DNA from: an uncultured Muribaculaceae bacterium
GTDB lineage: Bacteria > Bacteroidota > Bacteroidia > Bacteroidales > Muribaculaceae
Direction of reading: 5' to 3'
DNA length: 64,000 bases
NCBI GenBank assembly: GCA_910584125.1
Contig: CAJTXU010000004.1
Span: 1 to 64,000 of the forward strand
How positions within the stretch are numbered: the stretch's first letter is position 1; each line of letters starts with the position of its first letter. Of the stretch, positions 33,806-45,028 are shown piece after piece. The notes beneath the pieces are model-generated. The model worked only from the letters and a program-made list of their open reading frames with translations, was not told the origin of the DNA and did no database searches. Both the position numbers and the translations under genes were made by a program.

Positions 33806-34651
33806 ATGGAAACATCACAGATAATAGAATCAATCTCACAAAACGACAGATATAACCTCCACTCGCATTCGGAATACTGCGACGGCAAGGCCTCCGTGGC
33901 CGAGATAGCCGACGCAGCCTGCCGCGCGGGGTTCACGCTGTGGGGCGTCTCGCCCCACTCCCCTGTCTGCATCGAGTCGCCGTGCAACATGAGCCGCGCC
34001 GACATGCCCCGCTATCTCGACGGCATGGAGAGGCTCAAGGAAAGCTATCGCGACCGGATGCGGCTGCTCGCCGGACTCGAGATTGACTGGCTGAGCCGCG
34101 ACTTCGGTCCGCACATAGATTATTTCCTCGGCCTGCCCCTCGACTTCCGCATCGGCTCGGTGCATTTCGTGCCGACGCGCGACGGAGTGCCGCTCGATTG
34201 CGACGGCAGCCACGAGCGGTTCGAGGGCTACCTGCGCGACGGCTTCGGAGGCGACCTCCGCTATGTCGTCGAGAAGTATTTCGAACAGGTGCTCATGATG
34301 CTCGAAGCTGGCGGATTCGACATTCTCGGCCATTTCGACAAGATCATAGGCAACGCGTTCAAGACCGACCCGACGCTCGAGGACCAGGGCTGGTATGCCG
34401 CGCTGGTCGACGACACGGTGCGCCTCGCGGCCGACACCGGTGTCATCGTCGAGATCAACACCAAGGCCATCGAGGCCAAGGGACGCTTCTTCCCGGCCGA
34501 ACGATGGTGGCCGCGCCTACTCGACGCCGGGGTGCCCATAGCAGTCAACTCCGACTGCCATCACCCGGAGCTCACCGACCTGGGCCGTCCCGAAGCCCTC
34601 GAACGCCTCGCGGCCCTGCGCGCCGCCAAGGCTCCAAGTTCCGGGGTCTAA
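33806..34651 (+). CDS. PHP-domain histidinol-phosphatase family protein
   Basis: 281 residues. PHP metal motifs: NLHSHSEYCDGKAS near the start, GLEIDWLS in the middle, GSVHFVPT, ILGHFDKI and, near the end, VNSDCHHPELTDLG. The set matches HisK-type histidinol phosphatases, which hydrolyse histidinol phosphate in histidine synthesis. No other his gene is near, so a different phosphoester substrate is possible. Six bp after cstA on the same strand. Confidence 0.88.
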   Translation: METSQIIESISQNDRYNLHSHSEYCDGKASVAEIADAACRAGFTLWGVSPHSPVCIESPCNMSRADMPRYLDGMERLKESYRDRMRLLAGLEIDWLSRDFGPHIDYFLGLPLDFRIGSVHFVPTRDGVPLDCDGSHERFEGYLRDGFGGDLRYVVEKYFEQVLMMLEAGGFDILGHFDKIIGNAFKTDPTLEDQGWYAALVDDTVRLAADTGVIVEINTKAIEAKGRFFPAERWWPRLLDAGVPIAVNSDCHHPELTDLGRPEALERLAALRAAKAPSSGV

Positions 34652-34699
34652 GAGCTAAGGGAACCTTTACTTATTACTTTATACTTTTTTCTTTTCCAA
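34652..34699. repeat. Short TTACTTA-type repeat gap
   Basis: CTTTACTTATTACTTTATAC and neighbouring bases repeat the words of the 32.1-32.3 kb array. Confidence 0.55.
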
Positions 34700-35941
34700 G
34701 TGAACTACAGTCTGTTTCTGGCCCGGAGGCTGTCTCTGTCGTCGGGCGGTCGACGCAAGTCGCCGGCCATAACGGTTTCGGTCACCGCCGTGGCCCTGTC
34801 GGTGGCGGTGATGCTCGCCGCCGTGGCCATCGTGATCGGTTTCAAGCGCGAGATCCGCGAGAAGGTCGTGGGGTTCAATTCGCACATCACCCTCTACAAC
34901 CTGCCGCAGTCGGGCGACGAGACCAACCTCATCACCCTCACGCCGTCGCTGCGCCACCTGCTCGACAGCGTGCCTTACGTCACAGACTACAGCCTCGAGG
35001 CCTCCATCCCCGCGATATTCAAGACTCCCGGCGACTTCAAGGGCGTCTATCTGAGAAGCCTCAACGGCCGGCCGACGGCCGACTTCATCCGCGCCAACCT
35101 CGAGGAGGGCCGAGTGCCCGACTACACGCGCAGCGAGGACGACCGCAGCATCGTGATCTCCAGGATCGCCGCCGACCAGCTCGGGCTTAAGACCGGCGAC
35201 CATATCGACACATATTTCATCGCCGACGACGTCCGCGTCAGGCGTCTCGAAGTGGCCGGAATATTCAACTCGCACTTTGACACCTACGACCAGGTGATGG
35301 TCTACGGCCCGCTGCGCCTCATCCAGCAGGTGGCGCAGATCCCGGCCACCCAGGGCACGAGCCTCCAGGTGCAGACCGACGACTTCGACCGGCTGGAGCG
35401 CAACACAGCCGACCTCCACGACAGGCTGATCCGCGCCACGGCCGACGGCACTCTGTTCAGATACTACCGCGTCGACAACGCCCTCAACCAGGGGGCCGGA
35501 TACTTCAGCTGGCTGTCTCTGCTCGACATGAACGTCACCGTGATCCTCGCACTGATGACCGTCGTGGCCATCGCGACGCTGATATCGGGAATGCTGATAC
35601 TCATCCTCGACAAGAAGCGCTTCATCGGCGTCACGCGCGCCATGGGGGCCTCGACGGTCGGCGTCAGGCGCGTCTTCGTCTACCTCGCCATCCGCGTCGC
35701 CGTGGCCGGCATGGCGATAGGCAACGTCGTGATGCTCGCCCTGCTGTGGTGTCAGGACCGCTGGCATTTCCTGCATCTCGACCCGGAGGCCTACTACATC
35801 GACTTCGTGCCGGTGCAGATCGACTGGACGTGGGTCGTGGCTCTCAACGCCGCCTGCCTCGTCGTGATATACCTCAGCCTCATACTCCCCTCGCGCTTCG
35901 TGGCGCGGATATCGCCCGCCGAAGCAGTCAGGAACGAATAG
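34700..35941 (+). CDS. FtsX-like ABC transporter permease (LolC/LolE-type)
   Basis: 413 residues, GTG start. One N-terminal membrane helix (ITVSVTAVALSVAVMLAAVA), a large periplasmic domain (about 55-270), then three helices in the FtsX domain (VTVILALMTVVAIATLISGM, then LILDKKRFIGVTRAMGAS), ending SRFVARISPAEAVRNE. This is the MacB/LolE-type layout. By analogy it releases lipoproteins from the inner membrane; the ATPase (LolD-like) is not adjacent. Confidence 0.88.
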   Translation: MNYSLFLARRLSLSSGGRRKSPAITVSVTAVALSVAVMLAAVAIVIGFKREIREKVVGFNSHITLYNLPQSGDETNLITLTPSLRHLLDSVPYVTDYSLEASIPAIFKTPGDFKGVYLRSLNGRPTADFIRANLEEGRVPDYTRSEDDRSIVISRIAADQLGLKTGDHIDTYFIADDVRVRRLEVAGIFNSHFDTYDQVMVYGPLRLIQQVAQIPATQGTSLQVQTDDFDRLERNTADLHDRLIRATADGTLFRYYRVDNALNQGAGYFSWLSLLDMNVTVILALMTVVAIATLISGMLILILDKKRFIGVTRAMGASTVGVRRVFVYLAIRVAVAGMAIGNVVMLALLWCQDRWHFLHLDPEAYYIDFVPVQIDWTWVVALNAACLVVIYLSLILPSRFVARISPAEAVRNE

Positions 35942-36019
35942 CGCTTTTACGAATCGCGCCCAAAACCATAGCGCCGCCGGAAATGTTAACAGATTAAGGT
36001 AACATTTTCACGAAGCGCT

Positions 36020-38068
36020 ATGTCTGACACGAAAAAAACGAAGTTCCCATACATCGACCGTGACCTCAGCTGGATGTATTTCAACCACCGCATCCTGCAG
36101 GAGGCCTGGAGAGACGATGTGCCTCTGCTGGAACGCATGTCGTTTCTCGGCATATATTCCAACAACCTCGACGAGTTCTTCCGCGTCCGCATGGCCACGC
36201 TCTCGCGCATAGCCACACTCAAGGGGAAGGATATGGCTATCGACAGCCGCCGGGCCGCCGAGCTCTTCCACCGCATCAGCTCGCTCGACAACGTGTATTC
36301 CGACGAATTCGCCGCCTGCGTCCGCACGCTCACCGAGCGGCTCGCCGCCGACCACATACGCATACTCGACGAGACCGAGCTCGACGACGCGCAGCAGCAC
36401 TTCGTGCGCTGCGTGTTCCGCAGCCGCATCAGCGGATTCGTGTCGCCGGTGTGGCTCTCCAAGCTCGACGAGTTCTCGCGCGAGAGCGACAGCCACATCT
36501 ACCTCTGCGTCGAGCTCTCGGGGCCCGGACTCAAGACCGACCACGCCCTCATCGAGCTCCCCACATCGACCTGCGGCCGCTTCGTCGTGCTGCCCGACCG
36601 GGGCGACGACGCATGCGTCATGTATCTCGACGACATAGTGCGATATTGCCTGCCGATGATTTTTCCCGGCATGGGATATACTGATTTCCGCGCTTTCTCG
36701 TTCAAGTTTACCAAAGACGCCGAGATGGAGATCGACAACGACATGCATGTCGGCCCTATGGAGAAGATAGCCAAAGCGGTGCGCAGCCGCAAGAAAGGCG
36801 CCGCGCTCAGGGTGCTCCACGACTCGGAGATGCCCGACACGATGCTCCGCCTGCTGATGAAGAAGCTCAAGCTCGACAAGCTCGACACCGTGCAGCCCAC
36901 CGGCCGCTACCAGAACCACAAGGACTTCATGTCGTTCCCCTCCAGCTGCCGCAAGGACCTGAAGTATCCCGACTGGCAGGCCGCCATACCCCCCGAGCTC
37001 AAGGGAACCGACTCGCTGATGCAGCTCATCTCCGAGCGCGACCGCTTCGTGCACGTGCCATACCAGACGTTCGACTACGTGATCAGGCTCCTCCAGGAGG
37101 CGGCCGTATCGAAAAATGTGAAAAGCATAAAGATCACCCTCTACCGCATGGCCCGCAACTCGAAGGTGGCCGAGGCCCTGATGAGCGCCGCCCGCAACGG
37201 CAAGAAGGTCACCGCCGTCGTCGAGCTCCTGGCCCGTTTCGACGAGTCGAGCAACATCAGCTACTCCAAGAAGATGCAGGACGCCGGGGTCAACGTCGTC
37301 TTCGGCCTCGACGGCCTCAAGATTCACTCCAAGATCGCGCTGATCACGCTGCGCAACGGCCGCGACATCGCCGTCGTCGGCACCGGAAACTTCCACGAGG
37401 GCAACGCGTCGGTCTATACCGACTACTTCCTCATGACCGCCGACCCCCGCATCGTGGGCGACGTCGGCAGGGTGTTCGACACGATCAGGAAGCCCTACGT
37501 CAGCCAGGAATTCAGGCATCTGCTGGTCTCGCCGTTCAACATGCGCCAGACGTTCGTCTCCCTGATTGACGACGAGATAGCCGAGGCCCGCAAGGGACGC
37601 GAGGCCTGGATCAAGATAAAGATCAACCATATCACCGACGAGGATATGGTGAGGCATCTCTACCGCGCCTCGCAGGCCGGAGTCAAGATCGACATGCTCG
37701 TGCGCGGCAACTGCTCGATCGTCACCGGCGTGCCCGGCGTGAGCGACAACATCCGCATCGCCGGCATCATCGACCGGTATCTCGAGCATTCGAGGATTTT
37801 CATCTTCCATGCCCGGGGCCTCGACAAGACATTCATGGGCTCGGCCGACTGGATGCCGCGCAACCTCGACCGCCGCATCGAGGCTGTAACCCCGGTCTAC
37901 GACCCCCGGCTCAAGGACGACCTGAGACGCACCGTGGAGTTCGGCCTGCGCGACAACGTCCAGGCCCGCGTGGTCGACGGCTCGGGTGAAAACAGAATAA
38001 GACAGGTGGAGGGAGAGACACTCCCCTTCCGCTCGCAGTTCGAACTATATAAAGCATACAACCAATGA
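36020..38068 (+). CDS. ppk1: Polyphosphate kinase 1
   Basis: 682 residues, normal length. N-terminal helical domain FPYIDRDLSWMYFNHRILQE with NNLDEFFRVRMA, the head domain, then two PLD-like catalytic domains. Motifs: FVHVPYQTFDYVIRLLQEAA, IKITLYRMARNSKVAEAL, the histidine region GLDGLKIHSKIALITLRNG and VGTGNFHEGNASVYTDYFL. It makes polyphosphate from ATP. The ppx/gppA gene overlaps by 4 bp, so synthesis and breakdown are co-expressed. Confidence 0.97.
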   Translation: MSDTKKTKFPYIDRDLSWMYFNHRILQEAWRDDVPLLERMSFLGIYSNNLDEFFRVRMATLSRIATLKGKDMAIDSRRAAELFHRISSLDNVYSDEFAACVRTLTERLAADHIRILDETELDDAQQHFVRCVFRSRISGFVSPVWLSKLDEFSRESDSHIYLCVELSGPGLKTDHALIELPTSTCGRFVVLPDRGDDACVMYLDDIVRYCLPMIFPGMGYTDFRAFSFKFTKDAEMEIDNDMHVGPMEKIAKAVRSRKKGAALRVLHDSEMPDTMLRLLMKKLKLDKLDTVQPTGRYQNHKDFMSFPSSCRKDLKYPDWQAAIPPELKGTDSLMQLISERDRFVHVPYQTFDYVIRLLQEAAVSKNVKSIKITLYRMARNSKVAEALMSAARNGKKVTAVVELLARFDESSNISYSKKMQDAGVNVVFGLDGLKIHSKIALITLRNGRDIAVVGTGNFHEGNASVYTDYFLMTADPRIVGDVGRVFDTIRKPYVSQEFRHLLVSPFNMRQTFVSLIDDEIAEARKGREAWIKIKINHITDEDMVRHLYRASQAGVKIDMLVRGNCSIVTGVPGVSDNIRIAGIIDRYLEHSRIFIFHARGLDKTFMGSADWMPRNLDRRIEAVTPVYDPRLKDDLRRTVEFGLRDNVQARVVDGSGENRIRQVEGETLPFRSQFELYKAYNQ

Positions 38069-39009
38069 AGGAAAAGACATACGCCGCCATCGACATAGGC
38101 TCGAACGCCGTGAGGCTTCTCATCAAGAGGGAAGACCCCGACACCGACCGCCCCGAACTGTTGCTCAAGAAACTGCTGCTGCTGCGCGTGCCGCTCAGAC
38201 TCGGTTTCGACGTCTTCTCCAAGGGAGAGATCTCCGACAAGAAGGCCGAGAACCTCGTGCGCCTCATGAAGGCCTACAAGCAGCTGATGAAGATATATGA
38301 GGTAGACCGCCTCCGCGCCTGCGCCACCTCGGCCATGCGCGACGCCGCCAACGGCCCCGAAATCCTGAAGAAAATCAAGAAGGAGTCTGACATCGACATC
38401 GACATCATCAACGGCGAGGAGGAGGCCCGCATCGTCTACAACAACCACCTCGAGCGCGGAGGCCTCGACTCCGGCGCGTTCCTATACGTCGACGTGGGCG
38501 GCGGCAGCACAGAGCTCAATTTCATGGTCAACGGCAGGCTCGTCGCCTCCCGCTCGTACAACATCGGCACCGTGCGCATCCTCACCGGCAAGACACGCCG
38601 CACCGAATGGGACGGCATGAACGACTTCCTGTCGAGCCTCGCCTCCAATTACCCGCAGATCACCATCATCGGCTCGGGCGGCAACATCAACAAGCTCTAC
38701 AAGCTGGCCGAGCAGAAAGACACCGAGCGGCAGTCGTTCGCCGTCGCCGAGCTCTCGCGCCTCTACCACACGCTCAAGCCCCTCAGCATCGAGCAGCGCA
38801 TCGACCGCTACGGAATGCGCAACGACCGCGCCGACGTCATAATCCCCGCCGCCGAAATCTTCCTCACCGTGGCCTCGACCGTCGACGCCGACACCATCGT
38901 GGTGCCCACCATCGGCGTGGCCGACGGCATCATCGACGGCCTCTTCCTCGCTGACCGCGAGGCCGAGGCGCGCCGCGACGAGGAGTGCCGGAAGGAACGC
39001 GAGAAATGA
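38065..39009 (+). CDS. ppx: Ppx/GppA family exopolyphosphatase / pppGpp phosphatase
   Basis: 314 residues with the ASKHA-type phosphate loops AAIDIGSNAVRLLIKRE near the start and YVDVGGGSTELNFMVNG at about 138-154, then IIGSGGNINKLYKLA. Residues RACATSAMRDAANG also fit. The short form lacks the C-terminal HD-like domain of E. coli Ppx. ATGA overlap with ppk1 makes a polyphosphate role likely; pppGpp hydrolysis is an alternative. Confidence 0.92.
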   Translation: MKEKTYAAIDIGSNAVRLLIKREDPDTDRPELLLKKLLLLRVPLRLGFDVFSKGEISDKKAENLVRLMKAYKQLMKIYEVDRLRACATSAMRDAANGPEILKKIKKESDIDIDIINGEEEARIVYNNHLERGGLDSGAFLYVDVGGGSTELNFMVNGRLVASRSYNIGTVRILTGKTRRTEWDGMNDFLSSLASNYPQITIIGSGGNINKLYKLAEQKDTERQSFAVAELSRLYHTLKPLSIEQRIDRYGMRNDRADVIIPAAEIFLTVASTVDADTIVVPTIGVADGIIDGLFLADREAEARRDEECRKEREK

Positions 39010-39013
39010 CATG

Positions 39014-39045
39014 ATTGGGGAATTGCGATTTTTTTTGTAATTTTG
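39014..39045 (+). promoter_or_regulatory. lepA promoter
   Basis: ATTG (39014-39017), 20 bp, TAATTTTG (39038-39045), one mismatch from consensus; 22 bp before the ATG. Confidence 0.7.
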
Positions 39046-39067
39046 CAATCGGAAACAACACAGTGAA

Positions 39068-40855
<1,788 letters not shown>

Positions 40856-40985
40856 CGCACGCGAACATTGAGACACCCGTAAACGTATTAAAGGAGAAAA
40901 GCCCCAAGCTTTCCTCCTTTTGCTTTGGGAGTGGGGAAATGGGTGATTGGGGCGCGATTTTGTTTAAACTATAAAAATCTGAATT

Positions 40986-41483
40986 ATGGACACAGGCATT
41001 CCGATGATGAACATAGGCGGGCAATTCCCCGACCTGCTCGGCCTCGACGCCGACGGCAAGGAAGTAAGGCTTTCCGACTATCCCGGCAAGCGCTTCATTA
41101 TCTATTTCTATCCCAAGGACAACACCTCGGGGTGCACGCTCGAGGCCCGCAGTCTCGCCTCCGCCTATCAGTCGCTGCTCGACATGGGCTATCAGGTGAT
41201 AGGCGTCAGCAAGGACTCGGCGGCGAGCCACAAGAAATTCGCCGAGAAGAACGAACTCCCCTTTCCCCTCGTGGCCGACACCGACCTCGAGCTGTGCAAG
41301 ACGGCCGGCGTATGGCAGCCCAAGAAGATGGCCGGCCGCGCATACATGGGGATAGTCCGCACGACGTTCGTCACCGACGGCGGCGGCGTCGTGACCGACC
41401 GCATCGACAAAGTCAAGACCAAGACGGCGGCCGAACAGCTCTTCGAGCTCCTCGACAACCGCTACAACCCGAACCCCGCATGA
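40986..41483 (+). CDS. bcp: Thiol peroxidase of the BCP/PrxQ family
   Basis: 165 residues, thioredoxin fold. IIYFYPKDNTSGCTLEA contains the peroxidatic Cys50. In E. coli BCP the resolving Cys is five residues later; here that position is Arg55, so this is a 1-Cys-type or uses Cys104 (LELCKTAGVW). VIGVSKDSAASHKKFAEKN and VRTTFVTDGGG are family segments. It reduces peroxides with thioredoxin. NhaA starts 1 bp after its stop. Confidence 0.92.
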   Translation: MDTGIPMMNIGGQFPDLLGLDADGKEVRLSDYPGKRFIIYFYPKDNTSGCTLEARSLASAYQSLLDMGYQVIGVSKDSAASHKKFAEKNELPFPLVADTDLELCKTAGVWQPKKMAGRAYMGIVRTTFVTDGGGVVTDRIDKVKTKTAAEQLFELLDNRYNPNPA

Positions 41484-41484
41484 C

Positions 41485-42843
41485 ATGAGCGTATTCTACA
41501 CAGCCCGAAAGACCCTGCGCAACTATGCCAACGGCGGAAACGTGCTGATTTTCGCCACGGCCCTCGCGCTGATTCTGGTCAACGTGCCGGGACTGAAAGA
41601 CCTCTACAACTCCCTTTGGACTCACGAGCTCGCCCTGCAGGTAGGCTCGTTCAATCTTTTCAGCCATCACGGCCATCCGATGAGCATCATGGCGTTCATC
41701 AACGACGCCCTAATGGCTCTGTTCTTCTTCTCGGTCGGTCTGGAGATCAAGCGCGAGGTGCTCGTGGGCGAGCTCTCGTCGTTCCGCAACGCGCTGCTGC
41801 CGATCGTGGCCGCCGTCGGAGGCATGGCGGTGCCCGTGGGCATCTACTTTCTCATGGCCCGGGGCACCGATTACGCCGACGGCTGGGCCATACCCATGGC
41901 CACCGACATCGCCTTCTCGCTCGGCGTGCTCGCGATGCTCGGCAAACGCGTGCCCGTCGGCCTCAAGATCTTCCTCACCACCCTGGCCGTGGTCGACGAC
42001 ATCGGCGGCATACTGGTGATCGCCATCTTCTACAGTTCGTCGATCGACTACACGCTGCTGCTCTGGGCCGCCGGATGCATCGCCGTGCTCGTGGCCGGCG
42101 GCTGGATAGGAATCCAGTCGAAGATGTTCTATGCCTTCTTCGGGACATTCGTCTGGTTCTTCTTCCTCAACGCCGGCATCCACCCCACCATCGCGGGCGT
42201 CATAGTGGCCTTCACCATCCCCGCCAAGCCGGTGTTCGCCCCGCGCAACTACATCAAGATCATCCGCAGGAACATCGGCATGTTCTCGCACGAGGACGAC
42301 GACAGCCTCAACAGCCGCACCATCCTCGACAAGGACCAGATGAACTGGCTCAAGGAGATCGAGAGCGCCTCGGACAAGGTGATCTCGCCGCTGCAGGATA
42401 TGGAAGACACGCTCCACCCGCTGGTAAACTACATCATCGTGCCTCTGTTCGCGTTCGCCAACGCCGGCATATACTTCGGCGACATGGACGTCTCGCAGCT
42501 GTTCAGCGGCATCGCCCCGGCCATCATCACGGCCCTTGTAGCCGGCAAGTTCCTCGGCATCTTCATCTTCTCGTGGGCCACGATCAGGCTCGGGTTCGCC
42601 CCAATGCCCGAGGGCGGCGACTGGGCGCGGCTCGCATCGGTGTCGATGCTCGGCGGCATAGGCTTCACCGTGTCGCTCTTCATAGCCAACCTGTCGTTCG
42701 GCACGGGCGACCCGATGCTCTCGCTGCTGCTCAACGACTCCAAGCTCGGAATCCTGGTCGCCTCGCTTCTGGCCGGAGTCCTGGGCTGGGCGCTGCTGCA
42801 CTTCACGCTGCCGCGCGAGCCCCAGCCCGATGAAGAACGCTGA
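41485..42843 (+). CDS. nhaA: Na+/H+ antiporter NhaA
   Basis: 452 residues. Key membrane motifs: ALMALFFFSVGLEIKREVLV, GWAIPMATDIAFSLGVLAML and FLTTLAVVDDIGGILVIAIF with the transport Asp pair, then GIHPTIAGVIVAFTIPAK. The loop after about 270 (EDDDSLNSRTILDKDQMNW) is longer than in E. coli. Moves Na+ out against H+ and controls pH. The overlap-like spacing with bcp (1 bp) suggests a small operon. Confidence 0.96.
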   Translation: MSVFYTARKTLRNYANGGNVLIFATALALILVNVPGLKDLYNSLWTHELALQVGSFNLFSHHGHPMSIMAFINDALMALFFFSVGLEIKREVLVGELSSFRNALLPIVAAVGGMAVPVGIYFLMARGTDYADGWAIPMATDIAFSLGVLAMLGKRVPVGLKIFLTTLAVVDDIGGILVIAIFYSSSIDYTLLLWAAGCIAVLVAGGWIGIQSKMFYAFFGTFVWFFFLNAGIHPTIAGVIVAFTIPAKPVFAPRNYIKIIRRNIGMFSHEDDDSLNSRTILDKDQMNWLKEIESASDKVISPLQDMEDTLHPLVNYIIVPLFAFANAGIYFGDMDVSQLFSGIAPAIITALVAGKFLGIFIFSWATIRLGFAPMPEGGDWARLASVSMLGGIGFTVSLFIANLSFGTGDPMLSLLLNDSKLGILVASLLAGVLGWALLHFTLPREPQPDEER

Positions 42844-42847
42844 TTTA

Positions 42848-42879
42848 TTTGCCAGTATCGCCGATTTTGATTAAATTTG
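42848..42879 (+). promoter_or_regulatory. Fumarase promoter
   Basis: TTTG (42848-42851), 20 bp, TAAATTTG (42872-42879), exact consensus; 26 bp before ATG 42906. Confidence 0.8.
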
Positions 42880-42905
42880 CGAAAAACAAATTTTAACCCG
42901 AAAAA

Positions 42906-44543
42906 ATGGCTACGAAACCTTTTCACTACCAGGAAATGTTCCCGCTGGGACCCGACACAACCGAATACCAGCTCATCACCAAAGACTACGTGAAGGTCGA
43001 GAACTGGAACGGCCACGAGATGCTCGTGGTCGACCCCGAAGCCCTCACCCTTCTGGCCAACGTGGCGTCGCACAACTGCTCGTTCATGCTGCGCCGCGAG
43101 CACAACGAGATGGTCGCCAAGATCCTCTCCGACCCCGAGGCGTCCGAGAACGACCGCTTCGTGGCGCTCACCATGCTCCGCAACGCCGAGGTGGCCGCCA
43201 AGGGCGTGCTCCCCTTCTGTCAGGACACCGGCACGTCGATCTGCGCCGCATACAAGGGCCAGCAGGTCTGGACCGGCTGCGACGACGAGGAGAAGATCTC
43301 GCTCGGTGTCTACAAGACATACACCGAGAACAACCTCCGCTACTCGCAGAACGCCCCGCTCAACATGTATGACGAGGTGAACACGGGCTGCAACCTGCCC
43401 GCGCAGATCGAGATCCACGCCACCGAGGGCGACGAATACAAGTTCCTCTTCGTGGCCAAGGGCGGCGGCTCGGCCAACAAGACCTATCTCTACCAGGAGA
43501 CCAAGGCCATCCTCAACCGCAAGACGCTCGTGCCCTTCCTGATCGAGAAGATGAAGACGCTCGGCACGGCCGCCTGCCCGCCCTACCACATCGCGTTCGT
43601 CATCGGCGGCACGTCGGCCGAGGCCAACCTCGCCGCCGTCAAGAAGGCGTCGGTGAAATATTACGACAACCTCCCCACCGAGGGCAACGAATACGGCCAC
43701 GCCTTCCGCGACGTCGAGCTTGAGAAGGAGCTTCTCGAGGCAGCCCACTGCCTCGGCCTCGGCGCGCAGTTCGGCGGCAAGTATTTCGCCCACGACATCC
43801 GCGTGATTCGCATGCCGCGCCACGGCGCATCCTGCCCCGTCGGCATGGGCGTCAGCTGCTCGGCCGACCGCAACATCAAGGCCAAGATCAACCGCGACGG
43901 TCTTTGGATCGAGAAACTCGACGAGTTCCCCGGCGAGCTTATCCCCGAAGAAATGCGCAACGCCGGAGAGGGCGAAGTGGTGAAGGTAGACCTCAACCGC
44001 CCCATGAAGGAGATTCTCGAACAGCTCGACAAGTATCCCGTCTCGACGCGCCTCTCGCTCAAGGGCACCATCATCGTGGGCCGCGACATCGCGCACGCCA
44101 AGATCAAGGAGCGCCTCGACGCCGGCGAGCCGATGCCCCAGTATCTCAAGGACCATCCCATCTACTACGCCGGACCGGCCAAGAAGCCCGAAGGCATGCC
44201 CTCCGGTTCGTTCGGACCCACGACGGCCGGCCGCATGGACCCCTATGTCGACCAGTTCCAGGCCGCGGGCGGCTCGATGGTGATGATCGCCAAGGGCAAC
44301 CGCTCGCAGCAGGTCACCGACGCCTGCAAGAAGCACGGTGGCTTCTATCTCGGCTCGATCGGCGGACCCGCCGCCATCCTGGCCAAGAACTCCATCAAGA
44401 ACGTCGAGCTGCTCGAATATCCCGAGCTCGGCATGGAAGCCATCTGGAAGATCGAGGTCGAGGACTTCCCCGCCTTCATCCTCGTCGACAACAAGGGCAA
44501 CGACTTCTTCAAGCAGATCAAGCCCCGCTGCCCCATGAAATAA
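42906..44543 (+). CDS. Class I fumarate hydratase (4Fe-4S)
   Basis: 545 residues in the two-domain single-chain form. LPFCQDTGTSICAAYKGQQV and NTGCNLPAQIEIHATEG carry cluster-type Cys and catalytic residues; then FVAKGGGSANKTYLYQET, PYHIAFVIGGTSAEANLAAV, and in the beta domain GSFGPTTAGRMDPYVDQFQA and GGFYLGSIGGPAAILAKNSI. Interconverts fumarate and malate; in Bacteroidota this is part of the reductive branch to succinate. Own promoter and a strong terminator. Confidence 0.96.
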   Translation: MATKPFHYQEMFPLGPDTTEYQLITKDYVKVENWNGHEMLVVDPEALTLLANVASHNCSFMLRREHNEMVAKILSDPEASENDRFVALTMLRNAEVAAKGVLPFCQDTGTSICAAYKGQQVWTGCDDEEKISLGVYKTYTENNLRYSQNAPLNMYDEVNTGCNLPAQIEIHATEGDEYKFLFVAKGGGSANKTYLYQETKAILNRKTLVPFLIEKMKTLGTAACPPYHIAFVIGGTSAEANLAAVKKASVKYYDNLPTEGNEYGHAFRDVELEKELLEAAHCLGLGAQFGGKYFAHDIRVIRMPRHGASCPVGMGVSCSADRNIKAKINRDGLWIEKLDEFPGELIPEEMRNAGEGEVVKVDLNRPMKEILEQLDKYPVSTRLSLKGTIIVGRDIAHAKIKERLDAGEPMPQYLKDHPIYYAGPAKKPEGMPSGSFGPTTAGRMDPYVDQFQAAGGSMVMIAKGNRSQQVTDACKKHGGFYLGSIGGPAAILAKNSIKNVELLEYPELGMEAIWKIEVEDFPAFILVDNKGNDFFKQIKPRCPMK

Positions 44544-44574
44544 CACCGACAACCCATCGGCCATGAACCATCAG

Positions 44575-44610
44575 GAGCCGCGCATCCGAGGATGCGCGGC
44601 TCGTTTTTTA
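44575..44610 (+). terminator. Fumarase terminator
   Basis: Perfect 12-bp stem GAGCCGCGCATC (44575-44586) / GATGCGCGGCTC (44591-44602), loop CGAG, then a T-run. Confidence 0.93.
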
Positions 44611-44654
44611 GCCTTTTCAAGGTTTTCGGAAAGCCTCGTGCCCGATTATCGGGA

Positions 44655-44918
44655 TTATTCCTTTCTGTAGCTTTCGGCTACGGAGGCGATGTTCTCGCGG
44701 TCGGCGATCCAGCTGCCGTCGGGAGTCATCTCCACGAGATCCATGATATCGTATTCATCTGTGGTGTCGGGCAGGGAGTCAGCCTCCTCCGCCTCCACAA
44801 GGTCAGCCTCGCCGGTGAGGGTGTCGACTGTAAGCTGCGCGTCTTCCCACGCCTCCGGAGTGGCGAGATAATCCTCGACCGCCCCGAGTATTTTCTTTTC
44901 GAGTTCCGTTGTGTTCAT
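44655..44918 (-). CDS. Small acidic hypothetical protein
   Basis: 87 residues, MNTTELEKKILGAVEDYLAT then AEEADSLPDTTDEYDIMDLV; strongly acidic, no signal peptide or membrane segment. Family unknown. Downstream of, and on the same strand as, the Bax-inhibitor-1 gene, but separated by a terminator-like repeat. Confidence 0.6.
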   Translation of the reverse strand: MNTTELEKKILGAVEDYLATPEAWEDAQLTVDTLTGEADLVEAEEADSLPDTTDEYDIMDLVEMTPDGSWIADRENIASVAESYRKE

Positions 44919-44945
44919 CTTGAGTTATCTTGAGTCGAATCAAAA

Positions 44946-45025
44946 AAGTAATAAGTAATACCGGCCGCGGCCCCATATTACTTATTACTTATTACTTTTA
45001 ACTTTTTACTTCTTACTTTTTACTT
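44946..45025 (-). terminator. Repeat-built terminator after the Bax-inhibitor-1 family gene
   Basis: Perfect 15-bp arms AAGTAATAAGTAATA (44946-44960) and TATTACTTATTACTT (44976-44990) around a GC-rich loop; on the minus strand a T-run follows. Additional TTACTTTTTACTTCTTACTT-type words extend to 45025. It is the same repeat vocabulary as at 32.1 kb. Confidence 0.65.
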
Positions 45026-45028
45026 ATC

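Noticed and set aside
42429..44564. 711-codon minus-strand ORF opposite fumarase
   Set aside because: Antisense shadow; fumarase on the plus strand has all motifs, promoter and terminator.
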